Source: Symsagittifera roscoffensis
Taxonomy: Eukaryota; Xenacoelomorpha; Acoela; Convolutidae
Length of the DNA stretch: 64,000 nt
Reading direction: 5' to 3'
Assembly (NCBI RefSeq): GCF_963678635.1
Contig: NC_087069.1
Coordinates: forward strand, 27,578,303 to 27,642,302
The notes under the pieces are model-generated. The model was not told the origin of the DNA, did no database searches, and was given only the letters and a program-made list of their open reading frames with translations. The position numbers and the translations under genes were made by a program. Positions 1 to 8,899 of the stretch are shown piece by piece (within the stretch, counting starts at the first letter, position 1; each line of letters opens with the position of its first letter).

Positions 1-369
1 TCGACGCAATTTGTATCTGAACGCGCTTTCCGTTGGGGCAGCGGAAGACGTCGTCTCAATGCCGTCCCAAACTGGCAATGCGTGTTTCTTCAGCAAGTGT
101 TGTCCATAGCTTTCCGCGGTGAGAAATATTGTATGGCAATAGATACAATGACTATTCGAAGTCATGTCATGTACCAGCTCGACGTGCTCTCGGGCTTCCG
201 ACAAACTCTCGAATGATTCGAGACACTCATCGCAAACAGTTTGAGGAGGAGGGGGAGGAAGGATCTTGTGAACTTTTTGTTCATGTCTTCTCAAGTTCCT
301 TTTAGAGCTCAGTTTTTTTCCGCACTGCTGGCAAGGAACAGGTGTCGCGATAGAAGTAGAGTTCGGCAT
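1..369 (-). CDS. Three-C2H2-zinc-finger protein, N-terminal part (cut by window edge); probable start of Polinton DNA polymerase gene
   Basis: An ATG at 369-367 opens a frame of 123 codons that runs off the left edge without a stop. Three C2H2 zinc fingers are visible: C13/C16/H29/H34, C46/C49/H62/H67 and C75/C78/H91/H96, the first two separated by a run of five prolines. The visible part ends in a basic stretch (FRYKLRR). From memory of the family, protein-primed B-type polymerases of Polintons in several invertebrates begin with C2H2 fingers followed by a similar basic segment, and the neighbouring virus-like genes make this the best guess. No polymerase motif lies inside the window, so the identity is inferred. 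An unrelated zinc-finger regulator is the alternative. About 690 bp without genes separate it from the inverted repeat at 1061. Confidence 0.55.
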   Translation of the reverse strand, partial: MPNSTSIATPVPCQQCGKKLSSKRNLRRHEQKVHKILPPPPPQTVCDECLESFESLSEAREHVELVHDMTSNSHCIYCHTIFLTAESYGQHLLKKHALPVWDGIETTSSAAPTESAFRYKLRR

Positions 370-1060
370 TGTTTGTTGAAGTTACTGAAGTAATTCAGGA
401 AAATTTCAAGAAGTAAAACTGGTTATGAAAAAGCAAAAGCGAGAAGTGACTAGCACCAAAAAAACTTTGCGGGTAAGGGCAAGTAGAAGCCATTAACGAG
501 AGTTATACTTCGCCGTCTTGACAATAAGTGTTTTCCTTTCCGAAAACAGGGTTTATTCTAGCTTTAAGCTCTATATGTCTCATCACTCTGCTCAAGTGCA
601 GGGGTTTTGTATACTAAAAACTGATTCATTTACAGCCTCAAACTTTTGCTGTTAATTTTAAGGGTTAGCGATAAAGTTTTGGCTTTTTTAGGGGACTGGT
701 TTAGACTTTCAATTAACATTTCAGCACTAAATTACAAAATTTAAAGCTTAGAATGATTCAGATAGAGCCTAAAACTTTTTCTGACTAATTTTAACCGTGA
801 AACAGTAATTTCCTAATGATTTCAAGCCCACTTCTTGGTTTGCGTAAATAGGTATAATAAAAAGTGGAAACATGAGATAAAAGTATTCAGAAAGTAAAGC
901 CCTCAAGTAACTAATTAAGTTGAAAAAAAATATTAAACTTAAAAATGAAAATTTTGCAAATTTGGTACCTTGATAGTTACCGATGCATGATCAGCATAGA
1001 TTGTCATTTGAATGTGTAAAAGATATCGGAATCAAAGTTTCCTTCATGTCATTCAGTGTC
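370..1060. other. Non-coding stretch upstream of the zinc-finger gene
   Basis: About 690 bp of AT-rich sequence with no open frame I can support. It should hold the promoter of the minus-strand zinc-finger gene. I see no clear TATA element or repeat in it. Confidence 0.4.
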
Positions 1061-1170
1061 CCGTGAAACATTTCCTATCATGTCCTTCGAAATATTAAGG
1101 CATGGCCGTTTGGTTTAAGGGGCAATAGCTAACCCGGTGTTGCTCGTCGCTACGCTCCTCGGGAACGCCT
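1061..1170. repeat. Left arm of a ~110-bp inverted repeat
   Basis: This arm is nearly the reverse complement of 4618-4727. The strongest part, about 1107-1168, includes GGGGCAATAGCTAACCCGG and a GC-rich block CGTCGCTACGCTCCTCGGG, with only a few differences between arms. Similarity weakens over the outer 45 bp. The GC content stands out from the AT-rich surroundings. The arms enclose three accessory ORFs. They could be remnants of element termini, recombination sites that allow inversion, or shared regulatory DNA. Confidence 0.8.
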
Positions 1171-2282
1171 CCAGTTCTGTAATTTCAAGTGAAATTTTGT
1201 TTTTCAAAATAAAGGAAAAACTCAAACTTTTTATGTTGTGATAAAAGGAACAGTAATGTTTAAAAAAATGTCTTTTAAATCTATCAACAAAAAAACCAGT
1301 AAGTTTTGTGGGACCTCGAGCACAGTTCTACTGGTCGTGTTCGAAAATTAAAAAACATAATTTTTTAACTTCTTTTTTCCTTCATTTTTAGCTTGAATTA
1401 TTCGTTCTCGTTTTAAATTCAAGTGAATGTGGTTTGAAATTTTTAGGAGCTATCTGATACGTACTCAGGACAAGCGTAGAAATAAAAAAAAACCATTATA
1501 GCCCAATCAAAAAGAGTAGACGCTTAAAAAATTGTGATTTTTTGAGAAAATCTGATTTTTGTGAAAATATTGAAAAAAAAATTGGGAAAATTTTTTTTTC
1601 TCTCCAAATCCATTGAAACTACCCTCAATCAATTTGCCATGAATTTCTGAGCAGGGTTAAGGGTCATGTTCATTTTTCGAAAAAAAAAACATAAATTTTC
1701 TTTTTTCATATTTTTACCAAAAAATTGTCCGTTTTACACCCAAAACATGTATATGAATGTAATATAATGCAGATTTATGGCTTAAAATACTCTCTGTCAC
1801 TTTGCGTAAGACCTGGCTAACCCTACCGGGCACAAAGTATGATGAGAGAGAACAGAGAGTGTTTGATAAAAAAGCCAAATAAATATGGTTGGACTACCAA
1901 CAACAAAATGTTGGACCCTTCCATATTTATCTTTCTTTTGAAAAGAAAGCAATATCCCGAAAAGGATATTCCAAATGGGGTTCACTACTGAGCAAGTGTA
2001 TTTATCTCTCTCTCTCTCATTCTTTCTCAAACAACAATTTTAGCGTAAAATTATTCTCGATTTGTGAATTTTTTCTAGTTTTTCTCTAACATTTTGCTGA
2101 AAACTTTACGGGGCAAACTTTAATTGATCTATTAAGCAAAAAAAACTGAGACAAAAAATATACACACAGTAATGTTAAAACAGCTTAGAAGTCAAATCAA
2201 ACAAAAATGAAGATATAAAACATTGGAATAATATTTGAAACAAAGGAAATTTTTTTGGTTAAAGTTATTAGAAACCTCGAAA
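1171..2282. other. Non-coding stretch with several short hairpins
   Basis: No supported gene. Within 1789-1960 there are closely spaced dyads. ACTCTCTGT pairs with ACAGAGAGT around a CACTTTG/CAAAGTA step. AAATATGG (1881-1888) pairs with CCATATTT (1921-1928). ATATCC and GGATAT form another pair around 1950-1970. The two short open frames here (60-80 codons) overlap on opposite strands and look accidental. Confidence 0.4.
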
Positions 2283-2912
2283 CTAGAGTTTTCTCTTCTT
2301 TGGCGCATAGCAAGCTGCATTTGAAGGAGTGCCTTGAATGAGATCTGGGGTGACTAGATCAATTGTCTCCGCACTAGATGAAATCCGAGCATCCGAATAG
2401 GAAGTTGATTGTTCTGGAGTTGAAACTGCTCCCCTAACAAACGACTCGGGAGACATTGCTGTCGGAATATCCCAGTACGCTTCGCGCTCTGCATAATCAC
2501 GAATACATCCCTCCTGATTTTCATACAACGGCATTGACTCGCAGTCATACGCGAAGAGAATTTTTCTTGGAGACTGCTCGAGCGAGGTTGTGTCGTTTAT
2601 CTCCGTCTTTTCTAATGCCGGATAGCTCTCGTGAATAGTGCAACTCTCGTACATTCGTTTTCGATTCTGTCTATGAAGAACGATGTGATCAAGGAGGTAG
2701 TTCGGTAGCATGATATGACTTTTTGTAGTCCATTCCTCGTTTTGATTCTCGTCGTTTTTTCGGGGAGCCAAGTCATTGAACGGACTTGCTGTAGACGGAG
2801 AGACTCTCTCTTTCTGTTGATGGATGACTGCAATCGACTCTCTCGTGTATGTTTGGTAGATAATTGTTCTTTCTCGATCAGACACTGAGATTATTTGTAA
2901 AGGACTAGTCAT
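2283..2912 (-). CDS. Accessory protein of unknown function with C-terminal nuclear-localisation-like signal
   Basis: An intact frame of 209 codons, unusually long for this AT-rich DNA, lies inside the inverted-repeat cassette. The product is polar and rich in Ser, Glu and Arg, with no membrane segment and little predicted hydrophobic core. The very C-terminus reads PKKRKL, close to a classical monopartite nuclear localisation signal. I recognise no enzyme motif or family. It is transcribed opposite to the other two cassette genes (3538 and 4126), with about 620 bp between it and the start of the first. Position and composition fit a lineage-specific accessory or regulatory protein of a DNA-virus-like element; the function is unknown. 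Confidence 0.55.
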   Translation of the reverse strand: MTSPLQIISVSDRERTIIYQTYTRESIAVIHQQKERVSPSTASPFNDLAPRKNDENQNEEWTTKSHIMLPNYLLDHIVLHRQNRKRMYESCTIHESYPALEKTEINDTTSLEQSPRKILFAYDCESMPLYENQEGCIRDYAEREAYWDIPTAMSPESFVRGAVSTPEQSTSYSDARISSSAETIDLVTPDLIQGTPSNAACYAPKKRKL

Positions 2913-3537
2913 GACTTGAAGAGGTTTAACGTTTTGTTAAAATGAAATGACTGAACAACCAAAATGAAATTGAGAGAATGAAAAGTATGAAAAGTTTATT
3001 AATGAGAATGAGATCAGGAAAGGGGTGGCATAGTTCAATCAGGTCAAAGCTAATAACTTTTTAGGCGAGGCTATCAAGTTTTATTCATTCTTTTAAGCAT
3101 GACGCCTGAGGTCATGTTAGGAATGAATGTGAAAACCCGATTTTTTAGATTTATGTGATAGCTTTAATATAGTGGCTACGGGCGAAAGCACTCAAAATCA
3201 AGTTTTCATGATAGTTTGCCAGACATTCTTTGTTATGCTGTTAGAAATTAATTACCATGATTCATAACAGTCATTAAAATAACCGTCACAATAAATAACA
3301 CTAGAAGACTTTTAGAGTATAGCCGGGGGAAAAGGTAACTAAATACCCATATAAAAAGAGGTTTATCGTTAAAGAAATTATATCCTTGGTGATTAAGTCT
3401 TATCAATATGGCATAGGGTGCTCGTAAACGTTATCACCTAAATTTTTACTTTTGAGCGCATGATCTGTCTCGTATACTGTGATCAGTCATTCTTCAACCT
3501 TCCACACTAAAAACCAGTTGGTTGTTATTCATTTATA

Positions 3538-3897
3538 ATGTACGCTTCTCTTGAAACGGATGTAGACTATTTCGATGATTTTAGGGATATATCTTCGAAC
3601 GATAAACGTTTAGTTAGAGTCGGTGCAAAAACATTCGCACAGACCGGTACTTACATAACTATCAAATTGTACAAAAAAGACGAAGAGGGAACTGTCAAGT
3701 ATCGACAAGGAATAACTTTGTCAACTGGTGAATTCGAGTCCTTGGCGGACAATTATACAAAAATCAAAAGGTTGACGAAAGCAAAAAACTGCGACGTGAC
3801 TGAAAAACTTGGAAAAAAGCGAAACAAATCTAAAAAATCTTCATGCTCTGAAAAGGAATGCGAAAGTGAAAACGATGAAAACTGTCGGGCTGTGTAA
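3538..3897 (+). CDS. PC4/Sub1-like ssDNA-binding coactivator homologue
   Basis: An intact frame of 119 codons starts at an ATG just after TTTATA. Residues about 25-80 follow the pattern of the PC4/Sub1 domain: a basic strand, then ITIKLYKKDEEG, then KYRQGITLSTGEFESL, matching the family's I-x-I-R-x-Y ... EG ... R-x-G-I-S-L-x-x-x-x-W layout, with Phe in place of the usual Trp. The C-terminal 35 residues are a Lys/Ser-rich then acidic tail containing two cysteines. PC4 proteins bind single-stranded DNA and modulate polymerase II transcription; related proteins are known in phages and large DNA viruses. A role in replication or late transcription of the element is inferred. It lies in the inverted-repeat cassette. 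Confidence 0.6.
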   Translation: MYASLETDVDYFDDFRDISSNDKRLVRVGAKTFAQTGTYITIKLYKKDEEGTVKYRQGITLSTGEFESLADNYTKIKRLTKAKNCDVTEKLGKKRNKSKKSSCSEKECESENDENCRAV

Positions 3898-4125
3898 CAT
3901 TATCAACTCGTTATTCTATTGAAACTTCAAAGCAATGGTTGAAGCAATGTATGAGCAATCCCCTGATTATTTCAAACATTTCCGTAAAAATTAAAATATT
4001 TTTTCATCCTGAATCATGAACCCAACTTTTCAGGCTTCGCTTCAAAAGCAAATGTTGCGGTATCCTCCCATTCGAATAAATTAGATTTTTGCAATCATCG
4101 GATTGACAACAAAAAACATTATCAT

Positions 4126-4563
4126 GTGCTGGTCGAATTCAAGAAAGAGTCTACCGATTCATTTAACAAGATGACTTCAAAAGCCTTCGTTGTTCCTTGT
4201 CTTCTCTCTACAGTCAAATATTTAATTTTGGGTTGCTCCAACTATGAATTGTCTGGCCGTCTGATGGAAAAACTGAAAATAGCTGTGAATTACAAATCAA
4301 TCAACAACTTAGATGTTAGTGGTGTTCCAGTTCGCAGACGATTGCCTCAAGTTTGCTTCGGCTTGCAGACTAAATCTGTTCAAACTCAAACTGACCTGAT
4401 TACTAACGTAACAATTGAACGCTTTAGTAATATTTTGAATGGTGAAAACGCTGCTGAGTTTTCTAAAATAATTGACATAATTTTAAGTGGGTATGGTTGT
4501 ATGGAAATTGATTCAAACACTTATTTTGTGAAATTTATCATGGAGAAGAAATTCAAGTTTTAA
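4126..4563 (+). CDS. Accessory protein of unknown function; open frame extends upstream, start unclear
   Basis: The frame ends at TAA 4561-4563. The 145-codon version starts at a GTG, which is unlikely in a eukaryote. The same frame is open back to about 3988 without an ATG, and TTTTCAG at 4027-4033 could be a splice acceptor, so the first exon may lie further upstream; the first in-frame ATG is at about 4171. Just before the nominal start the frame reads KKHYHVLVEF, which resembles the H-x-H motif of HUH-type replication proteins. No other Rep motif is evident, so this is only suggestive. The remainder contains a Cys-containing hydrophobic stretch and a polar RRR segment. It lies in the inverted-repeat cassette, co-oriented with the PC4-like gene. 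Confidence 0.45.
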   Translation: MLVEFKKESTDSFNKMTSKAFVVPCLLSTVKYLILGCSNYELSGRLMEKLKIAVNYKSINNLDVSGVPVRRRLPQVCFGLQTKSVQTQTDLITNVTIERFSNILNGENAAEFSKIIDIILSGYGCMEIDSNTYFVKFIMEKKFKF

Positions 4564-4617
4564 ATATTGGTTTTCTTTCGCTCTTGTATATCAAAAAAAT
4601 GTTACTACACAAGCAGA

Positions 4618-4727
4618 AGGCGTTCCCGAGGAGCGTAGCGACGACCAACGCCGGGTTAGCTATTGCCCCTTAAACCAAATGGCTATGCCTTAATATTTCA
4701 AAGGACTTGATATGAAACTTTTCGCGG
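4618..4727. repeat. Right arm of the ~110-bp inverted repeat
   Basis: Near-exact reverse complement of 1061-1170, starting about 55 bp after the stop of the 4126 gene and about 100 bp before the end of the convergent protease gene. It separates the accessory cassette from the structural gene block. Confidence 0.8.
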
Positions 4728-4825
4728 TTCACATAAACTTGCAGAAAAAAAACTTTGTTGTTAATAAGAATGAATTGAAAAAAAAAACGAATTTATACAT
4801 TTTACAAAAACATCAATAAATTAAT

Positions 4826-5263
4826 TTAGAATAACATATGTTTGGCAAATCTTATCAAATCATGATCATTAAGTTTGAAACCTATTGGAAATTTGTTTGT
4901 AATTATAACATGAGCAACATAAATACAATAAAGTCCGCATAACACTGAATCAGCTGATTGTTTTGGTTTTTTCAACAGTAGTTGATTTCCCTCGTGAATT
5001 GTACGTCGCATATTCTTGTACACTAGGGGATAATCACATAATCGTTTACCTAGAGGATCTGCGAAGATTATCTGTCCTCCAGCTTGAGCAAAAAGCAACC
5101 AGTGGGTTCCAGGTTGATCCGATGGTGAGGCATTCATAATCATGAACGTATTATCGTTTTTCAGTACTGAAGAGCATGGCAAATCTGCCGGAAAAACACC
5201 TCTAAAGCGATATTTCAAATGTTTACAACGGTTAATAATTTCTAATAGTTGAAGATTGTCCAT
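4826..5263 (-). CDS. Adenain-like cysteine protease (maturation protease)
   Basis: An intact frame of 145 codons. The order of catalytic residues fits the adenovirus protease family: His54 in GTHWLLFA, Asp69 in FADPLG, Gln102 in KQSADS and the nucleophile Cys109 in LCGLYC. In adenoviruses and Polintons this enzyme cleaves capsid and core precursors during particle maturation. It is shorter than adenovirus protease (about 200 residues) but typical for Polinton versions. It starts only 7 bp after the stop of the major capsid gene on the same strand, so the two probably share transcripts. All catalytic residues are present and there is no break, in contrast to the neighbouring capsid genes. Confidence 0.85.
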   Translation of the reverse strand: MDNLQLLEIINRCKHLKYRFRGVFPADLPCSSVLKNDNTFMIMNASPSDQPGTHWLLFAQAGGQIIFADPLGKRLCDYPLVYKNMRRTIHEGNQLLLKKPKQSADSVLCGLYCIYVAHVIITNKFPIGFKLNDHDLIRFAKHMLF

Positions 5264-5270
5264 GTTTATC

Positions 5271-6490
5271 TTAGGTCATAAGAGTGTTTTTGGTAATTTT
5301 TCTATCTGAACGCACATAAACTAATGATGCACGCTCTCCCATAAACAATAACTCGACGTTATTACCGAGACCTGCGTCAAACTTGAGTTTGAGCGAAATA
5401 GTGCAATTGGTCAATTCACGATGAATAAAATCGTGTGAAGCCTCCTGAGTAGACGTGAGATCAAAAGCCATAATATAATGATTATCATAATTAGCGAGAC
5501 TGATTCCATGACTAGTGTTTAAAACAAAATCAAGAGCCTCAAGCGTATTGTAATAAAATCTTTTATTTTCTGATGTTGAGATGGGAGTTCCGGCAATGGG
5601 TAGACCGTTTCTGTACACAATGATCTCATTCAACCCAAATTTCTGGTAATGAAAAGGGTTTGTTCTATTAGTACCCAAATATGCTTCGTTTATGCTCATT
5701 GCTACTATCATTCTTTGAACAAGTTCTTTTGCAAAAATATCCTCTTGTCGCCATCTTTGTACTCCTGCAGTTGCGAGAAACGTTTTTGGTACTACTTCGA
5801 TGTAATTGTAAATTGCCGGGTTCTTCAACAAAGTTTTTTCTATTGATGAGAGAACATAGTCAGTCACAGTCATCTTTCTGACATAGAAGTTAGCTTCGAT
5901 TATTTGGACCTTGTAGTGTTTAGCTGCATCTTCAGATATGACAACAAAATCATTAGGAGAACGTCTAAGAGACAATCTTATTGTCACACCGCTAAGTAGA
6001 TGCTTGTCACACGACAAAAAGTCGCGAGCAATTTTACCAAATAGCTTCAGCTCGCTCGAGGCCGCAACGAGACCTTTACGCTCCGTAACATCATCAGCTC
6101 TCCTGCGTAACAAAGCTTTTATGGGCAAAATTAGCTTGGTAGTTGATATTTTTTCACCATTCAGAGACAGTGTACACTCAGAAAATAATGAAGATAAACG
6201 ATTGTTAACAAAATACGGCGTATCTCTGTTTGCCGCCTCTGTAGCATGCGTTCGAAGCACGTTTCCATTGCTTCGAACAATTCGTGCAACGATTTCCAAA
6301 CGAGTACGTTGAAGATCGATGAAATTATTTCTGTCGCGAGTACTTCAAACTCGAGCATAGGACCATCAGGAGAGTAGGAAGGTCCAATTTTTTTGGTGAA
6401 TGCATTTTCAAAAGTGACAAGTAAAGGCGGTTTCTCAAATAAGTCCAAGGAGCTGTGAGTTGCTTCACTCGGGATTAAATTAGAAATCAT
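5271..6490 (-). CDS. Major capsid protein (double jelly roll), frameshifted
   Basis: Two overlapping frames together have the length (about 400 residues) and layout of the Polinton major capsid protein. The first (6490 down to about 6330) begins MISNLIPSEATHSSLDLFEK and carries the family's usual N-terminal SELDLF-like and GPMLEF segments. The second (to 5271) carries the rest, including FIDLQRTRLEI and SLFSECTLSLNG. The switch between frames falls at about 6320-6345, where the first frame loses similarity and the second opens after a TGA, consistent with a one-base deletion. The family forms the hexon-like capsomers. The gene overlaps the start of the next gene upstream by a few bases and is followed at once by the protease. 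Confidence 0.8.
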
Positions 6491-6895
6491 TTTTGACCCT
6501 TGTAAAGAAATCGGAGCGACTTCTCTGTGTAGTTCGTTTTCTGGGAATGACGCGTCTCGTTTTTCGTTTAAACGCCGTTGTTCTTTTCGGATGACTTTTC
6601 CGAGATCTACTTCCTCCTCCTACTTGCCTTTTGATTGTTTTTCTAACGGTGCTATTGAGTGCCTGCTTAGGACTTTTTCTTTTTGTTGCAACTTCTATCA
6701 GTTCTGGAGCTGCCTGAAGAAGTAGTTTTTTCCCATTTTTTTAGCCGCAGGTATCACAAATTTTCGAGCCAGTGGAAGTGCGACTCTTCCTATTCCCAAG
6801 GCTAATGCACCGAAGCCACTGCCTCGTTGTCTATAATGCCCCGAGAAATGTGGTAGGTTTGCTTGGTTGTGGTAATATGAATCCATTTTGATCAA
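6488..6895 (-). CDS. Small basic pVI/pX-like virion protein, frameshifted
   Basis: The first frame (6895 to about 6740) starts with a short MDSYYHNQ segment and a Gly-rich stretch, RQRGSGFGALALGIGR, followed by an amphipathic LPLARKFVIP segment. A second frame, entered around the A-runs at 6725-6745, continues to a stop near 6488. It is very basic, with RKSPKQAL, GGGSRSRKS and a C-terminal SRSDFF segment. In Polintons a protein of this shape usually lies beside the capsid genes. By analogy with adenovirus pVI or pX it may bind DNA or membranes and be cut by the protease. The frame change lies next to homopolymers, so an assembly error is possible. Confidence 0.6.
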
Positions 6896-7785
6896 TTGCT
6901 AAATTTTTGAAATTTCAAAGTCAGAACAACATTTCCCCCTCCAGCGAAAGGAACAAGTCCTCCAGTTTCTGTGCGCAAGTTCACAGAATAATTGGAATTA
7001 TTATTGAACAAAAATTTTTTTAAATCCAAATTACTAAGCACTTTACGATGATTCGGTTCAATTGTACATGCGTAACCGTTTTTCACTCAACGATTTGTAT
7101 CAATGACTCGTAAAAGGGGTGCTTTTGTGTCTCCGACTATTTGATAATGAATTATGTCCAGATAAATAAACATAAGCTGAGTACCAGCGCAAACATCAAC
7201 GGGATAGTCAGCAATAAGATCTTGGGTAGAGAATGTGCTATGTTTCGTGCTTCCTTGTTTGTAACCTATATGATAACCAGTTCCATCTCTGACGCCTTTG
7301 ACTCCAAGTAGACAAGGAAATTGCGGGCTTGAAAAAGTTATACCTTCCCAATAATGGAGCCATAAGGAAAGATGTTTGGTTATTGGATCTATTACGTAAT
7401 CCAATTTCTCTAATTCTGTCTTTCGACGAATCTCGTCCAGTATTTGATCAATGTTCGTATATTCTCCTTTTGTTATTTTTGCTGTTTCTCCAAGGTAAGG
7501 TCTGGAGATCTTGTCTTTCTCAATTTTCATGCTTGCTATAACCCGATCTTTTTTGTAGTACACAATGTTGTTGTCAGTTACGTTGTTTATCTGAGTAGGG
7601 AAGGTAATTTCTGTAACTGCTACTCTCCATTCACCTTGCAAATTTATTTCTTCACTCAGGAGATTTTTGAAGTTGGCCAGAGTGTTATCTTTAAAAACGT
7701 TCATTGATGCAGATGAAACTAGGGTAATTGTGAAGGAAGGGGGAACATTATCGGTGAAAAGGCTTTTGGAAGTGCCCTCAGTCAT
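6892..7785 (-). CDS. Penton / minor capsid protein, single in-frame stop
   Basis: The frame from ATG 7785 runs 232 codons to a TGA at 7087-7089 and then continues in the same frame to 6892. The N-terminal part shows the family signature of Polinton minor capsid proteins: PPSFTITLVSSASMNVF, DNTLANFKNLL and GEWRVAVTEITFP. The part after the stop ends with the typical TETGGLVPF and a final beta-strand-like VVLTLKF, which shows that both halves belong to one gene. The protein forms the pentameric vertex capsomer. It overlaps the downstream pVI-like gene by 4 bp. The stop is the only break I see; it may be an inactivating mutation or a base-call error. Confidence 0.75.
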
Positions 7786-8892
7786 GATTGTCCTTCTCCA
7801 GAACGCGAATTAGTTCAGACTCGTAAAATTTTCCCTCAATCGGTTCTCTCTTAGAATCAATCAAATTGTATGTTGGGGGATTTTGTGTTGGTATGTCAAA
7901 AACTTCAAACACCTCATCGGTGAACGATTGTTTGTAACCCTTGCGAAAACGTATGTCTACTTTGGCAAGTCTAACATAATCACCAACATAAAGCTTTGGA
8001 CGTCGAACCAATTTCAAAGACTGTTCTGCTCTTAATGAAATCAAGCGAGGAACATCTTTTTAGTTACTTTATTTGGTGCAAGATTTGTGACACGATTTGT
8101 TCTCGAATTAATTGCATTGACAATATCTTGCAATTTGTCAATGTATGAGTAAGTCCATTTATCCTCCATGTACTTATAAATAAGATTTTTCAAGGAACGG
8201 ATATTTCTCTCAGCGAATTCGGACTTTTTCTCGCTCTCTGTGCTATATGTGTTTATGCCTTTCTTTTTACATAATGCTTCGAAGGACCCTTTAAACTCTG
8301 TGCCCTTGTCCACCCATACTTTTTCCGGTTGTTTTGTCGTTATCAATAGTTTGAACGCTTCTGCTGTTGTAGTAGCATACTTTGATTTCAAGGGTTGCAC
8401 TCTGAGATAGCGGGACATGCAGTCAACTGCAACAAGCAGATACTTAACATCATGGTTGTACTGGGCAAGTTTATCAACAAAGGCCAGATCTAATGACCAG
8501 ATTTCGTCGATATCGTAAACTATGACCTTGAGTCGCGGCGTTTTTTGGATCACAGTTCGATATTTTGTGTAAGAAGGTTAAGTATGAAGGAAATGCTTAA
8601 CTTTCTTTCGCGACAGATTGCTTGCTTTTATCAAGTTGTTCACACTACCAAATAACGCGGGACCTTTGTCACTGTATTTAGTTTTCAACAATTTTTCTTC
8701 AATCTTGGTAATTTTCCCATTGTTTTGTTTGCGCCTTCGTCTTTTCTGACGTTGGAGAATCTGAATCGTTATGGGGCGTTCCGTATGAGTCAGAGCCTTC
8801 TTCTGACTGTTTTTCACGTTTTTGCTTCCGGGTTTTTCTATTACCGCTGAGACTTTTTCGTTTGTGTTTTTTACTTCTCTTAAGGTTTGCAC
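7778..8892 (-). CDS. Polinton integrase (rve family), broken by a stop and a frameshift
   Basis: Three segments cover the protein. The first (8892-8578) is a basic N-terminal part followed by the zinc-binding/helical region with KYSDKGPALFGS; it ends at a TAA (8578-8580), after which the same frame continues. The second (to 8041) is the RNase-H-fold catalytic core with the D-D-E set in SLDLAF, WVDKGTEF and SEFAERN. The third (8044-7778) is in another frame and holds the SH3/chromo-like C-terminal domain (VGDYVRLAK ... PPTYNLID ... FYESEL). Integrase would insert the element and make short target duplications. One stop plus one frameshift near 8041 make this copy inactive as read. It overlaps the penton start by 8 bp. 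Confidence 0.8.
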
Positions 8893-8899
8893 TACTTTT

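Noticed and set aside
1061-4727. Reading the inverted repeat as the Polinton's own terminal repeats
   Set aside because: Structural genes lie to the right of the right arm and the zinc-finger gene to the left of the left arm, so the arms do not bound the whole element. A nested element or old rearrangement remains possible.
5938-6312. 124-codon plus-strand ORF
   Set aside because: Lies antisense to the major capsid gene, whose frame has clear family motifs.
7444-7707. 87-codon plus-strand ORF
   Set aside because: Shadow of the penton gene on the other strand.
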